Below, one piece after another: positions 18,899-27,945 of a stretch of DNA of 64,000 bases. Within the stretch, counting starts at the first letter, position 1. Each line of letters begins with the position of its first letter. Source of the DNA: Archaeoglobaceae archaeon (GTDB lineage: Archaea > Halobacteriota > Archaeoglobi > Archaeoglobales > Archaeoglobaceae); contig JALSOQ010000016.1 in the NCBI GenBank assembly GCA_026986375.1, positions 43,674-107,673 on the forward strand, in the 5' to 3' direction. Below the pieces are notes generated by a model, which saw only the letters and a list, made by a program, of their open reading frames with translations, did not search any database and had not been told where the DNA came from. Made by a program: the position numbers and the translations under genes.

Positions 18899-19191
18899 AA
18901 CCAAACACCCTTCGCCCTTTTCAACATGAGTATGCCCTTCTTAATCCTATCCTCCGGCCTGAACGCTATCAAATCCCCCTTCACCCTCAACACCTTTCCG
19001 GCGAACTTGACGCGGAAGGTTCTTCCCTTCTTCGCCACTGTTTTTAAACCTTTTTCCGTCTTTATCCTGAGGGTGTTCATCGTTTCGTCCACTACCACAC
19101 CTCTAATCCCAATTTCGCACGGATTGGGGGATTCAACCACTTCTACTTCCAATCCTATCCACTCGTGAGCCAAAACGAACTCCGGCCTCAT
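18892..19191 (-). CDS. rnp1: RNase P protein Rnp1 (Rpp29/Pop4)
   Basis: A 99-residue Sm-like beta-barrel subunit of archaeal RNase P, which removes tRNA 5' leaders. The [19 protein letters not shown] start and the [18 protein letters not shown] core match the Pop4/Rpp29 family. Its place between uL29 and uS17 is conserved in archaea. It overlaps uL29 by 4 nt. Confidence 0.93.
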   Translation of the reverse strand: MRPEFVLAHEWIGLEVEVVESPNPCEIGIRGVVVDETMNTLRIKTEKGLKTVAKKGRTFRVKFAGKVLRVKGDLIAFRPEDRIKKGILMLKRAKGVWLW

Positions 19192-19379
19192 ACCCTGTAA
19201 CCTTCCTCCCTCAACGCGAGCTTTATCCTCGCTATGTCCTTCCTGACGTTCCTTATCGCCATGGGGTTTTCGAGGGACCCACCGGATCTAACCAGAGTTC
19301 TAAGCCTTAGCAGTTCGAGTTCGAGCTCTCTGAGCTTCTTCAGCTTCTCCTCCCTGCTCATCTTCCTTATCTCGTCCAT
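19188..19379 (-). CDS. rpl29: Ribosomal protein uL29
   Basis: A 63-residue two-helix protein at the tunnel exit where nascent-chain factors dock. MDEIRKMSREEKLKKLREL and IRNVRKDIARIKLAL are typical. ATG 19379 has correct spacing from AAGGAG; the upstream ATG 19385 lies too close. It overlaps the uS3 end. Confidence 0.93.
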   Translation of the reverse strand: MDEIRKMSREEKLKKLRELELELLRLRTLVRSGGSLENPMAIRNVRKDIARIKLALREEGYRV

Positions 19380-19381
19380 CT

Positions 19382-20056
19382 TCATTCTCCTTCACCCTCC
19401 TCTCCTTCCTCCTCATGAGCTTCGCCCATCACTTTGGCCTTCAAAGCTTCGAGTTCCTCCTTGCCGACCTCCTTAACCTTGAACTCGTCCGGAAGCTCCA
19501 CATCTGGTGGAATTATCTTGACGAGAACTCCGTAAACGCCAAGCTTCTTTATCGCTATGTCGAACCCCTTCCTAACGAGCTCGTAAGCTGGATCACCGGT
19601 GTGAACCATCGTTCCCGCTACGAACTTCTCTGTCCTCGCCCTCTCACTCGTGAGCTTACCGCTTATCTGAATTTCACAACCCTTCGCTCCGGCTTCCATT
19701 ATCCTGTAGAGGAACCTGTATCCAGCCCTCCTGAAATACCAACCCCTCTCTAAAGCCCTCGCCAGAAGAGTCGCCATTAGTTGAGCGTTGAATTCCGGTT
19801 TTTCAACCTCATCAACGCTTATCTGGGGATTGTCGAGCCCGAACTCTTTCAGCTTTTCCTGAAGCATTCTGATTCTCCTTCCTCCCTTTCCTATTACGAG
19901 TCCGGGTCTTTCCACGAACAGACTCACTTGCGTTCCCAAAGGCGTTCTGACTATGTCGACTCCCCCGAATCCAGCGTTTCTCACTTCCTCCTTCAGCCAC
20001 TCCTTAACCTGAAGCTTCGTGATCCTGTCCCTTATGAACTTCCTCTCGACCGCCAT
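19382..20056 (-). CDS. rps3: Ribosomal protein uS3
   Basis: A 224-residue protein at the mRNA entry of the small subunit. The KH domain is marked by RPGLVIGKGGRRIRMLQEKL, and the C-terminal domain GAKGCEIQISGKLTSERART follows. An acidic tail (EEEGEEGEGE) ends it. The open frame continues 17 codons upstream, but ATG 20056 follows GGAGGTG and gives the family start MAVERKFI. It overlaps the uL22 stop by 1 nt. Confidence 0.95.
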   Translation of the reverse strand: MAVERKFIRDRITKLQVKEWLKEEVRNAGFGGVDIVRTPLGTQVSLFVERPGLVIGKGGRRIRMLQEKLKEFGLDNPQISVDEVEKPEFNAQLMATLLARALERGWYFRRAGYRFLYRIMEAGAKGCEIQISGKLTSERARTEKFVAGTMVHTGDPAYELVRKGFDIAIKKLGVYGVLVKIIPPDVELPDEFKVKEVGKEELEALKAKVMGEAHEEEGEEGEGE

Positions 20057-20520
20057 TACTCCTTCACCTCCGCGACAACTTCGACCGTCGTTAACTGCTG
20101 GAACCAAGGCGTGGCCCTTCCGAAAGCACGGGGAACGTACTTCTTTATCTTCCTCCCCATCTTAGCCTGAGCGTGGACTATCACGAGCTTGTCCACATCC
20201 AGACCCTTGTATTCAGCGTTCGCCTCCAAGTTCTTCAGAACCTTGAGTATGTATCTGCAGGCCTTCTGCGGATACCTTCCGGCATACCACTTCTCCAGAC
20301 CGCTCTTGTGGGCGACCTTCTTCTTGTATCTCTTGAAGGGAATCGGCCTTCTCAGGGCTATGACTTCTTCGAGCAACTTCTTGGCATCTTCGAGCTTCTT
20401 TCCTCTTATCTCCCTGCAGATCTCCACGGCGTGCTTGAAGCTGATCGGCATCTCGTATCCCATCGCTTTGGCCGCTTTGGTTTCGTCAGCAGGCTTGTAG
20501 GAGTATTTTATGCGCGCCAT
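20056..20520 (-). CDS. rpl22: Ribosomal protein uL22
   Basis: A 154-residue protein lining the polypeptide exit tunnel. The archaeal extension SYKPADETKAAKAMGYEMPIS is at the N terminus, and the tunnel hairpin GRKIKKYVPRAFGRATPWFQ near the C terminus. It starts 9 nt after the uS19 stop and is intact. Confidence 0.95.
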   Translation of the reverse strand: MARIKYSYKPADETKAAKAMGYEMPISFKHAVEICREIRGKKLEDAKKLLEEVIALRRPIPFKRYKKKVAHKSGLEKWYAGRYPQKACRYILKVLKNLEANAEYKGLDVDKLVIVHAQAKMGRKIKKYVPRAFGRATPWFQQLTTVEVVAEVKE

Positions 20521-20529
20521 TTGACCACC

Positions 20530-20931
20530 TCACTTCAAAGGCACGTATTTGCTGCTCCTCGTAGCTCCTACACCTGGACCGGAGTGCTTCTCGAACCTCC
20601 TCGTCAGGGCGAATTCGCCCAAGCGGTGTCCGATCATTTCCGGCTTTATCTCAACTTTGACGAACTCCTTTCCGTTGTGGACGTAAACGACCTTGCCCAC
20701 CATCTCCGGCAGAACTACCATGTCCCTGCAGTGCGTTCTCGCCCACCCCTTCTTCCTCAGCTTTCTCAGAAGCTTTTGCTCCTGCTCCGTAAGTCCCCTT
20801 TTCAGCTTCCTTCTCTCCCTCGCAGGCAGAAGCTCCGCTATCTGCTCCAAGCTCATCTTCTGGAGCTCCTCAAGAGTGTAACCCCTATACCTGAACTCCT
20901 TCGGACGGGTTATCTTGCTCTTCATCGCCAT
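20530..20931 (-). CDS. rps19: Ribosomal protein uS19
   Basis: A 133-residue small-subunit head protein. The long N-terminal part ([20 protein letters not shown]) is archaeal/eukaryotic, and the core includes [26 protein letters not shown] 20931 follows GGGTGATC at normal distance. A TATA-like element in the preceding 45-nt gap suggests an internal promoter starting here. Confidence 0.95.
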   Translation of the reverse strand: MAMKSKITRPKEFRYRGYTLEELQKMSLEQIAELLPARERRKLKRGLTEQEQKLLRKLRKKGWARTHCRDMVVLPEMVGKVVYVHNGKEFVKVEIKPEMIGHRLGEFALTRRFEKHSGPGVGATRSSKYVPLK

Positions 20932-20961
20932 ACGATCACCCCCAAACGTTCACCATGAGCG

Positions 20962-20978
20962 GATAAATATATAAAATT
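20962..20978 (-). promoter_or_regulatory. Probable internal promoter of the ribosomal protein operon
   Basis: On the minus strand the uL2-uS19 gap reads TAATTTTATATATTTAT, a strong TATA element about 30-40 nt before the uS19 ATG. It is the only sizeable gap in an operon where most genes overlap or nearly touch. Inference: uS19 and the genes after it can be transcribed separately from uL3-uL2. Confidence 0.5.
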
Positions 20979-21693
20979 ACTTTCTGATACCCGTTCTTCT
21001 CGCCGCAATGCTACCGACCTTCCTACCCGGAGGAGCGTTTCTGCTGACGGTCTTAGGCCTACCGACGTGCTGGTGCTTACCTCCACCGAACGGATGATCC
21101 ACAGCGTTCATCGCAACTCCTCTAACGCGAGGCCACTTCGCAGCTTTGCTCTTCATCTTGTGGAACTTCTTTCCCGCTTTGACGAACGGCTTTTCCACCC
21201 TACCTCCTCCAGCCACAACGCCGATCGTAGCCCTGCACATCGGGTCGAGCCACTTCAGCTTTCCGGAAGGAAGCTGAACGAGAACCCTGTCCTCCTCATG
21301 TGCCACCAATATGGCGTAAGTCCCGCTCGCCCTCGCGAACTTTCCTCCGTCTCCGGGCTGATTCTCAACGTTGCAGATCGGAGTTCCCTCGGGAATGTTC
21401 TTCAGGTATGTGGTATTCCCCGGCCTTATCTCTACGTTATCTCCGGCTTCGATTAAATCGCCGGTTCCCAAACCCTCCGTCGCCAGAACGTAAGTCGTTC
21501 CACCGTCAGGCAGTCTTACCAAAGCGACCGGACCGTTCCTTGCCGGATCGTGCTCTATATCTATAACCTCCGCTACTATCTTCTCCCCCGGCCTGAACCT
21601 GAGGTGCTTTATCTCCGCCTTATACTTGTGGGAAGGAGCGGTATATGTGGGAGTTCCCCTACCCCTATTCTGCGAAATTATACGCTTACCCAT
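20977..21693 (-). CDS. rpl2: Ribosomal protein uL2
   Basis: A 238-residue 23S rRNA binding protein needed for subunit joining and peptidyl transfer. The start [20 protein letters not shown] is followed by the OB and SH3-like domains. The conserved [21 protein letters not shown] segment, including the histidine near the peptidyl-transferase centre, is present. The length is normal. Confidence 0.96.
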   Translation of the reverse strand: MGKRIISQNRGRGTPTYTAPSHKYKAEIKHLRFRPGEKIVAEVIDIEHDPARNGPVALVRLPDGGTTYVLATEGLGTGDLIEAGDNVEIRPGNTTYLKNIPEGTPICNVENQPGDGGKFARASGTYAILVAHEEDRVLVQLPSGKLKWLDPMCRATIGVVAGGGRVEKPFVKAGKKFHKMKSKAAKWPRVRGVAMNAVDHPFGGGKHQHVGRPKTVSRNAPPGRKVGSIAARRTGIRK

Positions 21694-21703
21694 CTACACC
21701 ACC

Positions 21704-21949
21704 TCAGAACACGCCCAACTTGGAAAGTATTTCCTCGGCCGAATACTCCGGCTTAAGCTTGATGTAGGCCTTCTTTTCTCCCTTCGGCGTTATGAGCGTA
21801 TTCACCTTCTCGACTTCAACATTGAACAGCCTCTCTATCTCCCTCTTTATGTCGGGCTTTCTCGCCCTTATGTCCACTATGGCCGTCAGGATGTTCTTTT
21901 CGAGCAAAGATACCGCCTTTTCTGTAACCAAAAAACACTTTATCAGCAT
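21704..21949 (-). CDS. rpl23: Ribosomal protein uL23
   Basis: An 81-residue protein at the tunnel exit that binds SRP and other factors. [20 protein letters not shown] and the [17 protein letters not shown] region are typical of the archaeal form. ATG 21949 is spaced correctly from GAGGGG; ATG 21955 is an alternative. It overlaps the uL4 end. Confidence 0.94.
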   Translation of the reverse strand: MLIKCFLVTEKAVSLLEKNILTAIVDIRARKPDIKREIERLFNVEVEKVNTLITPKGEKKAYIKLKPEYSAEEILSKLGVF

Positions 21950-22701
21950 AACCATCCCCTCAGATATTCTATAGCAGATTTAGTCCAGACGGTCAACCTT
22001 CCGGCCTTACAGCCCGGAGCGAGCAATTCTACGTTCAAGTCCTTGGCCAAAACGACATCGACACCGGGCAAATTCTTCGCAGCCTTCACGACGCCCTCAT
22101 CCTTACCAACTACCAAAAGAACGCTCTTCTTCTGGACGTATCTCCTTCCTCTCCTCTTCCCCTTTCCGGCCCTTACCCTCTTCGTATTCGCGGACCTCTC
22201 CACATCCGCGTAAATCCCTATGGCCCTGAATACCTCCACGACCTCTTTCGTCTTCTTCAGCGACTGCAGGTCGTCCACGACTATCTTCGGCAGATCCCCT
22301 TCGAATACGTGGTTCCTCTCTTTAACGAGTTCGGGATTTGCGGTGGCCGCTATCGCAGAGCGTAGGGCCTTTCTCATCTCCTTCTTGTTTATCTTTTCCG
22401 CCCACTTCTTTTGCGGCTTCGGAGGATGAGCTTTCCTCCCACCGACAGCCTGAGGAACCACTACTGCCCTACTTCCAATCTTCCACCTCGGGACTCTTGC
22501 ATATCCGTAACCGGGTCCCCAGTTCTCCCAAGCGTAATCTATGCCAGCCAAAGGACTCGGCCCGTAAGGCTGTCTCCTATGGCTCTGAATAGCCAAAACA
22601 GCCCTTTTGATTATGTCCGGCCTGAACTCCTCCTCGAAGACTTCCGGAAGTTCTATCTCCTCCACGACTTCTCCCTTCAAATTCAAAACCTTCGCCATCA
22701 T
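21943..22701 (-). CDS. rpl4: Ribosomal protein uL4
   Basis: A 252-residue protein whose loop reaches into the exit tunnel. The archaeal/eukaryotic start [19 protein letters not shown], the tunnel loop with [12 protein letters not shown] and the basic [17 protein letters not shown] segment identify it. ATG 22701 follows AGGTGATC; the frame-open GTG at 22710 lies inside that site. Confidence 0.95.
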   Translation of the reverse strand: MMAKVLNLKGEVVEEIELPEVFEEEFRPDIIKRAVLAIQSHRRQPYGPSPLAGIDYAWENWGPGYGYARVPRWKIGSRAVVVPQAVGGRKAHPPKPQKKWAEKINKKEMRKALRSAIAATANPELVKERNHVFEGDLPKIVVDDLQSLKKTKEVVEVFRAIGIYADVERSANTKRVRAGKGKRRGRRYVQKKSVLLVVGKDEGVVKAAKNLPGVDVVLAKDLNVELLAPGCKAGRLTVWTKSAIEYLRGWLC

Positions 22702-22706
22702 CGAGA

Positions 22707-23705
22707 TCACCTTCCTTGCTTGGAGGACGTGCTCACGTATAGGACGTTTATACCCTCATAAACGACCTTCTGCGGAGGCCTTATCGCGTCTCTCATCCTT
22801 ATCAACCTCTTAACCGGCCCGGGAACGCTCCCGCTCACCAAAACGTAATCGCTCCTTACGACACCGTAATGAACGAATCCTCCTTTCGGAGTAATCTCCT
22901 CACCGTTCTCTCCAATCTTGATTATCCTCTTGTTGTATTCCGTCCTCTGGTGGAATCCCATCTGTCCCGCCTGAGGAACGGTCCATCTCACCCTCGCCGG
23001 GTTCCACGGGCCCAAGGTTCCGACTCTCCTGTGCTTGCTGCTCCTCGCGTGCTTGGCGTCGAGCGTTATGACCCCCCACCTCTTAACCGGCCCCTGAAAT
23101 CCCTTACCCTTAGTTATCGCGATGACGTCTATCAACTGTCCCTCCTTGAAAACTTCGGAGATCCTTATCTCCTTTCCGAGCTTTGCGATGGCATAATCGA
23201 GCACTGCATTTATGTCCGAACCTCCGACCTTGTTCTCCATAACGTCCGGAACCTTCTTCGGAACGCCGGTTATCATGTAGGGCTGGGTGTATGTGATGAG
23301 CCTAACCTCCGCAATATCCTCTATCTCCCTCAGCTTGTCAACGTCCGGAGACTTCTTAGGCAGGTTGAGCCTCCTGCCCAAATATTCGTCGAGCTCGTTA
23401 GTCCACACCTCCCCCGCTATCTGCAGTCCGTAGGGGGAGTTCTTGTAAACCCTTATTCCCAATACCTTCATCGGAGGGCATTCGATTACCGTTACGGGCA
23501 CGACTATTTCCTCCCCGTATGTCGGCGAATTCTTCCTGTCGTCTATCATTATGACGTGGGTCATTCCGGCCTTGTATCCTGCAAAGCCGAGTAACTTCGG
23601 CTCTCCTTCGTAGTCCGGCCAACTCCTCACTCGTGGAATTATTCTGCTCGCCCTCTTCCTCGGACTGAACGCTAAAGATCCTCTCCTTGGCCTGCTATAC
23701 TTCAT
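22707..23705 (-). CDS. rpl3: Ribosomal protein uL3
   Basis: A 332-residue protein close to the peptidyl-transferase centre. It shows [20 protein letters not shown] at the start, [17 protein letters not shown], and the central [13 protein letters not shown] extension loop. It overlaps the end of the SPOUT methyltransferase by 11 nt, so that enzyme is its cotranscribed upstream neighbour. Confidence 0.96.
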   Translation of the reverse strand: MKYSRPRRGSLAFSPRKRASRIIPRVRSWPDYEGEPKLLGFAGYKAGMTHVIMIDDRKNSPTYGEEIVVPVTVIECPPMKVLGIRVYKNSPYGLQIAGEVWTNELDEYLGRRLNLPKKSPDVDKLREIEDIAEVRLITYTQPYMITGVPKKVPDVMENKVGGSDINAVLDYAIAKLGKEIRISEVFKEGQLIDVIAITKGKGFQGPVKRWGVITLDAKHARSSKHRRVGTLGPWNPARVRWTVPQAGQMGFHQRTEYNKRIIKIGENGEEITPKGGFVHYGVVRSDYVLVSGSVPGPVKRLIRMRDAIRPPQKVVYEGINVLYVSTSSKQGR

Positions 23706-24480
23706 ACGACCACCTCACCCAGTTCACTATAGCCAGAGTGGCCAATATCGCCTCCTCCAACCTAACGCTCCTAACACCCTGCATGGGGATCGTATTCCAG
23801 CACGGACATTCCATATTCAGACCCAACCTTTCGGCTATTTCGAACACGTCCTCCTCGGGACTTCCGAATACGAGCGTGAGAGGGTTTTTTAACGTTTCCC
23901 TCAACTCGTCCGGCTTTACAACTTCGCACTCCTTCGAAGTGATTACGACGTTCTTCCTCCTAAGGACATCCTTAAGCTCGACCTTCCTAACCTCGTATCC
24001 CCAATACTCCTTCGGCCTTACCTCTTCGACGACCAACGGCCTCTTCGAACAGACCCTGACGGTCACGCGGGCGCCCCTCTTCAACTTCCTTTTGGGTTTG
24101 AGGGACGCCAGGGCGTTTACGCCTATATCCACCCAGCACGTGCCGTCAGGAGCAACCCGTCTAACGACTCCCTCTCTCACCTCACCGACTTTTAAACGTT
24201 TCGGCCTGTGGGATGGGATCTGGAGTGGCGGAAGAACTCCGGCGTATCTGAGGGTGGGCTTTATGGGGATTAGGTATTTGCGGAGGTATTGAGGAGTTTC
24301 CATGTATTCGAGGATGTCCTTGATGAAATCGGATTCGTCGAGCTTCGGATCCCTGTATATAAGTATTTCCTCAACTCTGAAGATCGCACAAGCTCTCGCG
24401 ATCGTTCCGACCTTGAACGTCTTGATCTTGGGATCGTTCTCGTTTATCAGCGCTGACGAGGGGATAGCTATGGAGAGCAT
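23695..24480 (-). CDS. SPOUT-fold RNA methyltransferase (COG2106 family)
   Basis: A 261-residue protein of the SPOUT1/C9orf114 family, predicted S-adenosylmethionine-dependent RNA methyltransferases. The N-terminal alpha/beta part ([20 protein letters not shown] ... [18 protein letters not shown]) is followed by an inserted OB-like domain ([20 protein letters not shown]). The knot-forming [17 protein letters not shown] and [20 protein letters not shown] come last. ATG 24480 is supported by a TATA box 29 nt upstream, so the mRNA is leaderless and the in-frame extension to 24561 is rejected. It is the first gene of the ribosomal protein operon, pointing to rRNA as substrate (inference). Confidence 0.88.
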   Translation of the reverse strand: MLSIAIPSSALINENDPKIKTFKVGTIARACAIFRVEEILIYRDPKLDESDFIKDILEYMETPQYLRKYLIPIKPTLRYAGVLPPLQIPSHRPKRLKVGEVREGVVRRVAPDGTCWVDIGVNALASLKPKRKLKRGARVTVRVCSKRPLVVEEVRPKEYWGYEVRKVELKDVLRRKNVVITSKECEVVKPDELRETLKNPLTLVFGSPEEDVFEIAERLGLNMECPCWNTIPMQGVRSVRLEEAILATLAIVNWVRWSYEV

Positions 24481-24501
24481 GCGGTAAAAATCTCTGGACG
24501 A

Positions 24502-24516
24502 CGATTTATATAATCC
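24502..24516 (-). promoter_or_regulatory. Main promoter (TATA) of the ribosomal protein operon
   Basis: The minus strand reads GGATTATATAAATCG, centred 29 nt before ATG 24480. It lies back to back with the eS1 promoter in the 89-nt divergent gap. Confidence 0.6.
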
Positions 24517-24531
24517 GTTGCTCTGCCTGAC

Positions 24532-24547
24532 AAAAAACTTTATTAAT
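24532..24547 (+). promoter_or_regulatory. TATA box of eS1
   Basis: AAAAACTTTATTAATT, about 30 nt before ATG 24570. Confidence 0.4.
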
Positions 24548-24569
24548 TCTCCAATAACCATCGCTTAGC

Positions 24570-25211
24570 ATGGCGAGAAAGAGGAAGGCGAGGGTAAAGG
24601 ATAAGTGGGCTCAGAAGAAGTGGTATACGCTCATAGCTCCGGAATATTTCGGGATGGCCGAGATCGGCGAAACTCCAGCGGATGACCCGAACAAGGTTAT
24701 TAACAGAACAGTGGAAGTTACCTTGGCCGAACTTACCAACGACTACTCCAACCAGAACCCATACAAGAAGCTGATATTCAAGGTTTACAGGGTTTCCGGC
24801 GATAACGCATACACGAAGTTCCACAGATTCGAGATGATGAGGGAATACATAAACAGCCTAATAAGGAGAAGGACGAGCAAGATCGACGACGTCATAGACG
24901 TAACTACGGCGGACGGTTACAAGCTGAGGGTCAAGCCGGTGGCTTTTACGATAAAGAGGTGCAAGACCTCACAGAAGAGCGCGATCAGGAAGATAATGAG
25001 AGAGATAATAATCAACAACGCGAGCCAGAAGAACTTCGTCCAATTCCTGCAGGAGTGCATACTGGGAAGGATTCCTTCCGAAATCTACAAGAACGCCAAG
25101 AAGATCTACCCGCTCAGGAGGGTAGAGATAAGAAAGATAGAGCTACTGGAGGAGCCGAAGAAGGAAGAGCCGGTAGTGGAGGTCAAGGAGGCGGAAGCCG
25201 TAGCTTCTTAA
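24570..25211 (+). CDS. rps3ae: Ribosomal protein eS1
   Basis: A 213-residue small-subunit protein (S3Ae) of archaea and eukaryotes located near the mRNA exit. The start ARKRKARVKDKWAQKKWYTL, the core VTLAELTNDYSNQNPYKKL and FTIKRCKTSQKSAIRKIMRE are diagnostic. An acidic tail follows. It is transcribed divergently from the long ribosomal operon, and the radical SAM gene begins 1 nt after its stop. Confidence 0.95.
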   Translation: MARKRKARVKDKWAQKKWYTLIAPEYFGMAEIGETPADDPNKVINRTVEVTLAELTNDYSNQNPYKKLIFKVYRVSGDNAYTKFHRFEMMREYINSLIRRRTSKIDDVIDVTTADGYKLRVKPVAFTIKRCKTSQKSAIRKIMREIIINNASQKNFVQFLQECILGRIPSEIYKNAKKIYPLRRVEIRKIELLEEPKKEEPVVEVKEAEAVAS

Positions 25212-25212
25212 A

Positions 25213-26064
25213 ATGGACTTCGAAAAGTTCGTTTTTAAAGTCGAATACCCCAATCACTGCATTTACTGTGAAGGTCTGGATTTGAGCATAGAAAATCCCA
25301 AACACCATCCTTCATACGAAATTACGACGAAGTGCAACTTGAACTGCATCTACTGCTATTCCAGAGTAGCTTTGCTCAACGAAACCGCTCCGAAGCCCGG
25401 ATACTACGGAGATCTAAATCCCAAAGCGGTCACGGTATCGCAATACGGCGAGCCCCTACTGGCTGGAGTTGAAAGGGTTGCGGAAATCATCGAAGCTTTG
25501 AGAGAGAGGTTCGGAGATATCAGGGTGGACTTGCAGACCAACGGGACAATAGACTTCACGGAACTGGATGGACTCATCGACATAGCGATGATAAGCTTGG
25601 ACGTTTCGAACGCGGAATCTTACAAAAAGATTACGGGATCGGATCGATTTTACGAAGTTATCGAAAACGTAGAGAAGGCGTTGGACATGGACTGCATAGT
25701 TACGGTTAGATCCGTTCACCTTCCCGGCATAAACGACGAAGAGTTGGTCGAGCTTGCGGAGAGGTTGGGGGAAATAGGAGTGGACGAGCACTTCATCCAG
25801 CCGTGCTCGATATACGAAGAATGCCTCGGAGATCTGCGAAGAATGGGGTTCGACGTGGAGAGAGCGGAGAGCCTATACGAATACCTGAGGGTCGTTTACG
25901 AGTGCGGGGAATTCGTGAAAGCGGTAATCCCAGGATGCATAAAGGTCGTTTTGAACGAAGTCCTAAAGCAGTTGGACGACATAGGCGATCTCAAGTTCGT
26001 TAGGAGGAACGCTTTGGCGAGAAATCCTCCACAAATTAGGAGAAACCGTAGGTTTGAAATTTAG
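25213..26064 (+). CDS. Radical SAM protein of unknown substrate
   Basis: A 283-residue radical SAM protein. The [4Fe-4S] motif CNLNCIYC (Cys41, Cys45, Cys48) opens the TIM-barrel. An earlier CIYC pair at residues 16-19 suggests another metal site. The SAM-binding segments TVSQYGEPLL and DLQTNGTID follow, and ISLDVSNAESYKKITGS is typical of the elongator/viperin-like branch. There is no SPASM domain, although Cys-rich PCSIYEECLGD is present. It lies directly after eS1 and may be cotranscribed. The reaction cannot be predicted. Confidence 0.85.
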   Translation: MDFEKFVFKVEYPNHCIYCEGLDLSIENPKHHPSYEITTKCNLNCIYCYSRVALLNETAPKPGYYGDLNPKAVTVSQYGEPLLAGVERVAEIIEALRERFGDIRVDLQTNGTIDFTELDGLIDIAMISLDVSNAESYKKITGSDRFYEVIENVEKALDMDCIVTVRSVHLPGINDEELVELAERLGEIGVDEHFIQPCSIYEECLGDLRRMGFDVERAESLYEYLRVVYECGEFVKAVIPGCIKVVLNEVLKQLDDIGDLKFVRRNALARNPPQIRRNRRFEI

Positions 26065-26666
26065 AGCATCCTCTTTTCCACATACCTACCTCTAAGCTCT
26101 ATCTCCTCCGCTCTTTCCAAAACCTCATCGGCCTTTTCGTATTCCTCTCTGTAACCCTCAATGAAAGCGATCTTTAAAGATTCCCAATTTTCGAAGCTTG
26201 CCTTGAGCGATTCGAAGTAAACGTGCAGATCCACACCCTTCGGTTCTACTCTGTCGTCGATAAACGCCAAGCCGAAGTCGACGAAATACACCTTCCCGTC
26301 GCTAAGTATTAGGTTCATCGGAGTTACGTCTCCGTGGATTATCCCGGCCCTGTGCAACTTGGCCACCATTCTCCCGATTTCCCTGCTTATCTCCTCGTTC
26401 ATTACGTTCTTAACCGGCTCGCCCCTAATTCTCTCCATAACTATCTTGTCCCCCTCCACGTCGAGTATTATGGGGGTAGGAACTCCGAGCCTTCTCGCGA
26501 GGGATATCAGCTTCGCCTCCGTCCTAGTCCTACTTCTCCTTAGGGTTTCGTCGAGCTTGGGATGTCTGTAGCGCTTCGGCTTTCTAATCTTTTCCACGAC
26601 GTTCTCGTAAATCCTGACCTCAGCTTCGCCACCCAAATAAACCCTGAGTAGCTTTCCGTATTCCAT
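26061..26666 (-). CDS. bud32: Kae1-associated kinase Bud32
   Basis: A 201-residue RIO-like small kinase/ATPase of the KEOPS complex, which makes t6A37 in ANN-decoding tRNAs. The lysine region RIYENVVEKIRKPKRYRHP, the catalytic loop HGDVTPMNLIL and the metal-binding VDFGLAF are visible. ATG 26666 gives the family start MEYGKLLRVYLGGEAEV; the frame extends three codons more. In many euryarchaea Bud32 is fused to Kae1; here it is separate. The end overlaps the convergent radical SAM gene by 4 nt. Confidence 0.93.
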   Translation of the reverse strand: MEYGKLLRVYLGGEAEVRIYENVVEKIRKPKRYRHPKLDETLRRSRTRTEAKLISLARRLGVPTPIILDVEGDKIVMERIRGEPVKNVMNEEISREIGRMVAKLHRAGIIHGDVTPMNLILSDGKVYFVDFGLAFIDDRVEPKGVDLHVYFESLKASFENWESLKIAFIEGYREEYEKADEVLERAEEIELRGRYVEKRML

Positions 26667-26671
26667 TCGAA

Positions 26672-26920
26672 TCACCTTACGAATCCATATTTCTCGTAAA
26701 TCCTCCGAGCCTTCTCGAACTCATGGAATCCTCGCTTACGCAGGAATAAACGTCCGGAATTCCGGGCGCAGAATATCTTTTCCATTCCGGTTTCTTCGAT
26801 AAGCTCGTCCATTACCATGAACTGGTTTCCGGCCATAAGGAGAATCAGTTCCGCATCATCCAAGTGCTCCAAACCTCTGATATCCTCCTTCCTTTCCGGA
26901 GGTATCACCGGCATCTCCAT
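26672..26920 (-). CDS. Hypothetical protein
   Basis: An 82-residue acidic protein, MEMPVIPPERKEDIRGLEHLDDA..., ending in a helical FEKARRIYEKYGFVR. One CARN cysteine is the only notable residue, and no family is recognised. It lies between Bud32 (5 nt away) and another small protein (6 nt away), so it belongs to one operon with them and phosphoglycolate phosphatase. Confidence 0.7.
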   Translation of the reverse strand: MEMPVIPPERKEDIRGLEHLDDAELILLMAGNQFMVMDELIEETGMEKIFCARNSGRLFLRKRGFHEFEKARRIYEKYGFVR

Positions 26921-26926
26921 ATCGGA

Positions 26927-27205
26927 CTACTCCAAGTGCCTTATTTCTATTTCGACTACATCTCCAACCTTCAAATCGAGCTCCGCGTAACGTTCGAAGT
27001 CGATCGTTATGAACGCATCGAATCCCATCATCTCTTCGAGCCTTTTGGATACCGCCATCCCCATCTGCATGCTGAACTCTATCAGGTTAACGGGATTGGA
27101 AAGATCAGCTTTCGGCACAATATCTCCGCTTTTACGAACGCTCTTAAGGTAGAGAATCACACTTCTATCGTCTTTAAGTTCGATTCTAACTATCTTATAC
27201 TTCAC
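26927..27205 (-). CDS. Hypothetical beta-rich protein
   Basis: A 92-residue protein with alternating beta-strand pattern (KIVRIELKDDRSVILYLKSV) and a helical middle with several methionines (EFSMQMGMAVSKRLEEMMGF). The C terminus DLKVGDVVEIEIRHLE looks like a barrel edge. No family is recognised. The start is GTG with a strong GGAGGTGGT ribosome-binding site. It is the second gene of the PGP-Bud32 operon. Confidence 0.7.
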   Translation of the reverse strand: MKYKIVRIELKDDRSVILYLKSVRKSGDIVPKADLSNPVNLIEFSMQMGMAVSKRLEEMMGFDAFITIDFERYAELDLKVGDVVEIEIRHLE

Positions 27206-27220
27206 GATACCACCTCCCTT

Positions 27221-27886
27221 TTAAATCAGACCCAAAAACTCCAACGCCTCCACGACTCCATCTCCGTCCGGCTTTGAAGTGACCATGTCCGCGACCTCCT
27301 TAAGCTTTAAGTCCGCGTTCGCAACGGCAATCCCGAAACCAGCAACCTCCAGCAACTCTATATCGTTCTCGGAATCTCCTATTGCCACGAATTCCTCAAC
27401 ATCGATTCCCATCCTTTCCGCTATGAACTTCAACGCCCTTCCCTTGCTGACGTTTGCATCCATTATGTGATATGCGAATCCCGTATCCACTATTTTAACC
27501 CCTTCCGGCAAAATTTTCCTCGCCTCCTCTATCGGGAAAGTCCTCCTGACGCAAACTTCCGACTTCCTAAGCTCGAAGTCCAGAAATTCTATCTCGAAAT
27601 ACCTCTTCAAGATCTCCGCCGCCTTCAGGCACTTCTCTTTATCACCCAATACTATATCCTCCCCGTCGTAGCTGAACCTCACTACACCTCCGTTCTCGCA
27701 TATCACGATGTCGGAAACGCCTATGAGCTTAGCTACGGTCCTCGCAAAGCATGAGATGTTTCCCGTGGCCAGAACTACGGGTATCTTGAGCTTCCTGAGT
27801 GCCTCCACCGCTCTGCAGTTTATCGCCCTCTTTTTGTCCGTCAGAGTTCCGTCGATATCGACCGCTATCGCCTTAGGCCTGAACAC
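27221..27886 (-). CDS. pgp: Phosphoglycolate phosphatase, archaeal HAD-IIB type
   Basis: A 221-residue HAD phosphatase that hydrolyses 2-phosphoglycolate. Motif I is AVDIDGTLTD, motif II VLATGN, then the lysine SKGRALKFIAERMG and motif IV AIGDSENDIELLEVAG. GTG 27886 gives the usual short N terminus (MFRPKAIAVDIDG). An ATG at 27910 would add eight residues but lies only about 10 nt from an AT-rich TATA candidate. First gene of a four-gene unit ending in Bud32. Confidence 0.88.
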   Translation of the reverse strand: MFRPKAIAVDIDGTLTDKKRAINCRAVEALRKLKIPVVLATGNISCFARTVAKLIGVSDIVICENGGVVRFSYDGEDIVLGDKEKCLKAAEILKRYFEIEFLDFELRKSEVCVRRTFPIEEARKILPEGVKIVDTGFAYHIMDANVSKGRALKFIAERMGIDVEEFVAIGDSENDIELLEVAGFGIAVANADLKLKEVADMVTSKPDGDGVVEALEFLGLI

Positions 27887-27945
27887 CGTCGAAACTCGTT
27901 GGGATTGCATAAGATATTTTTGTAAAGCGGGTTACCCGTTAAGGC

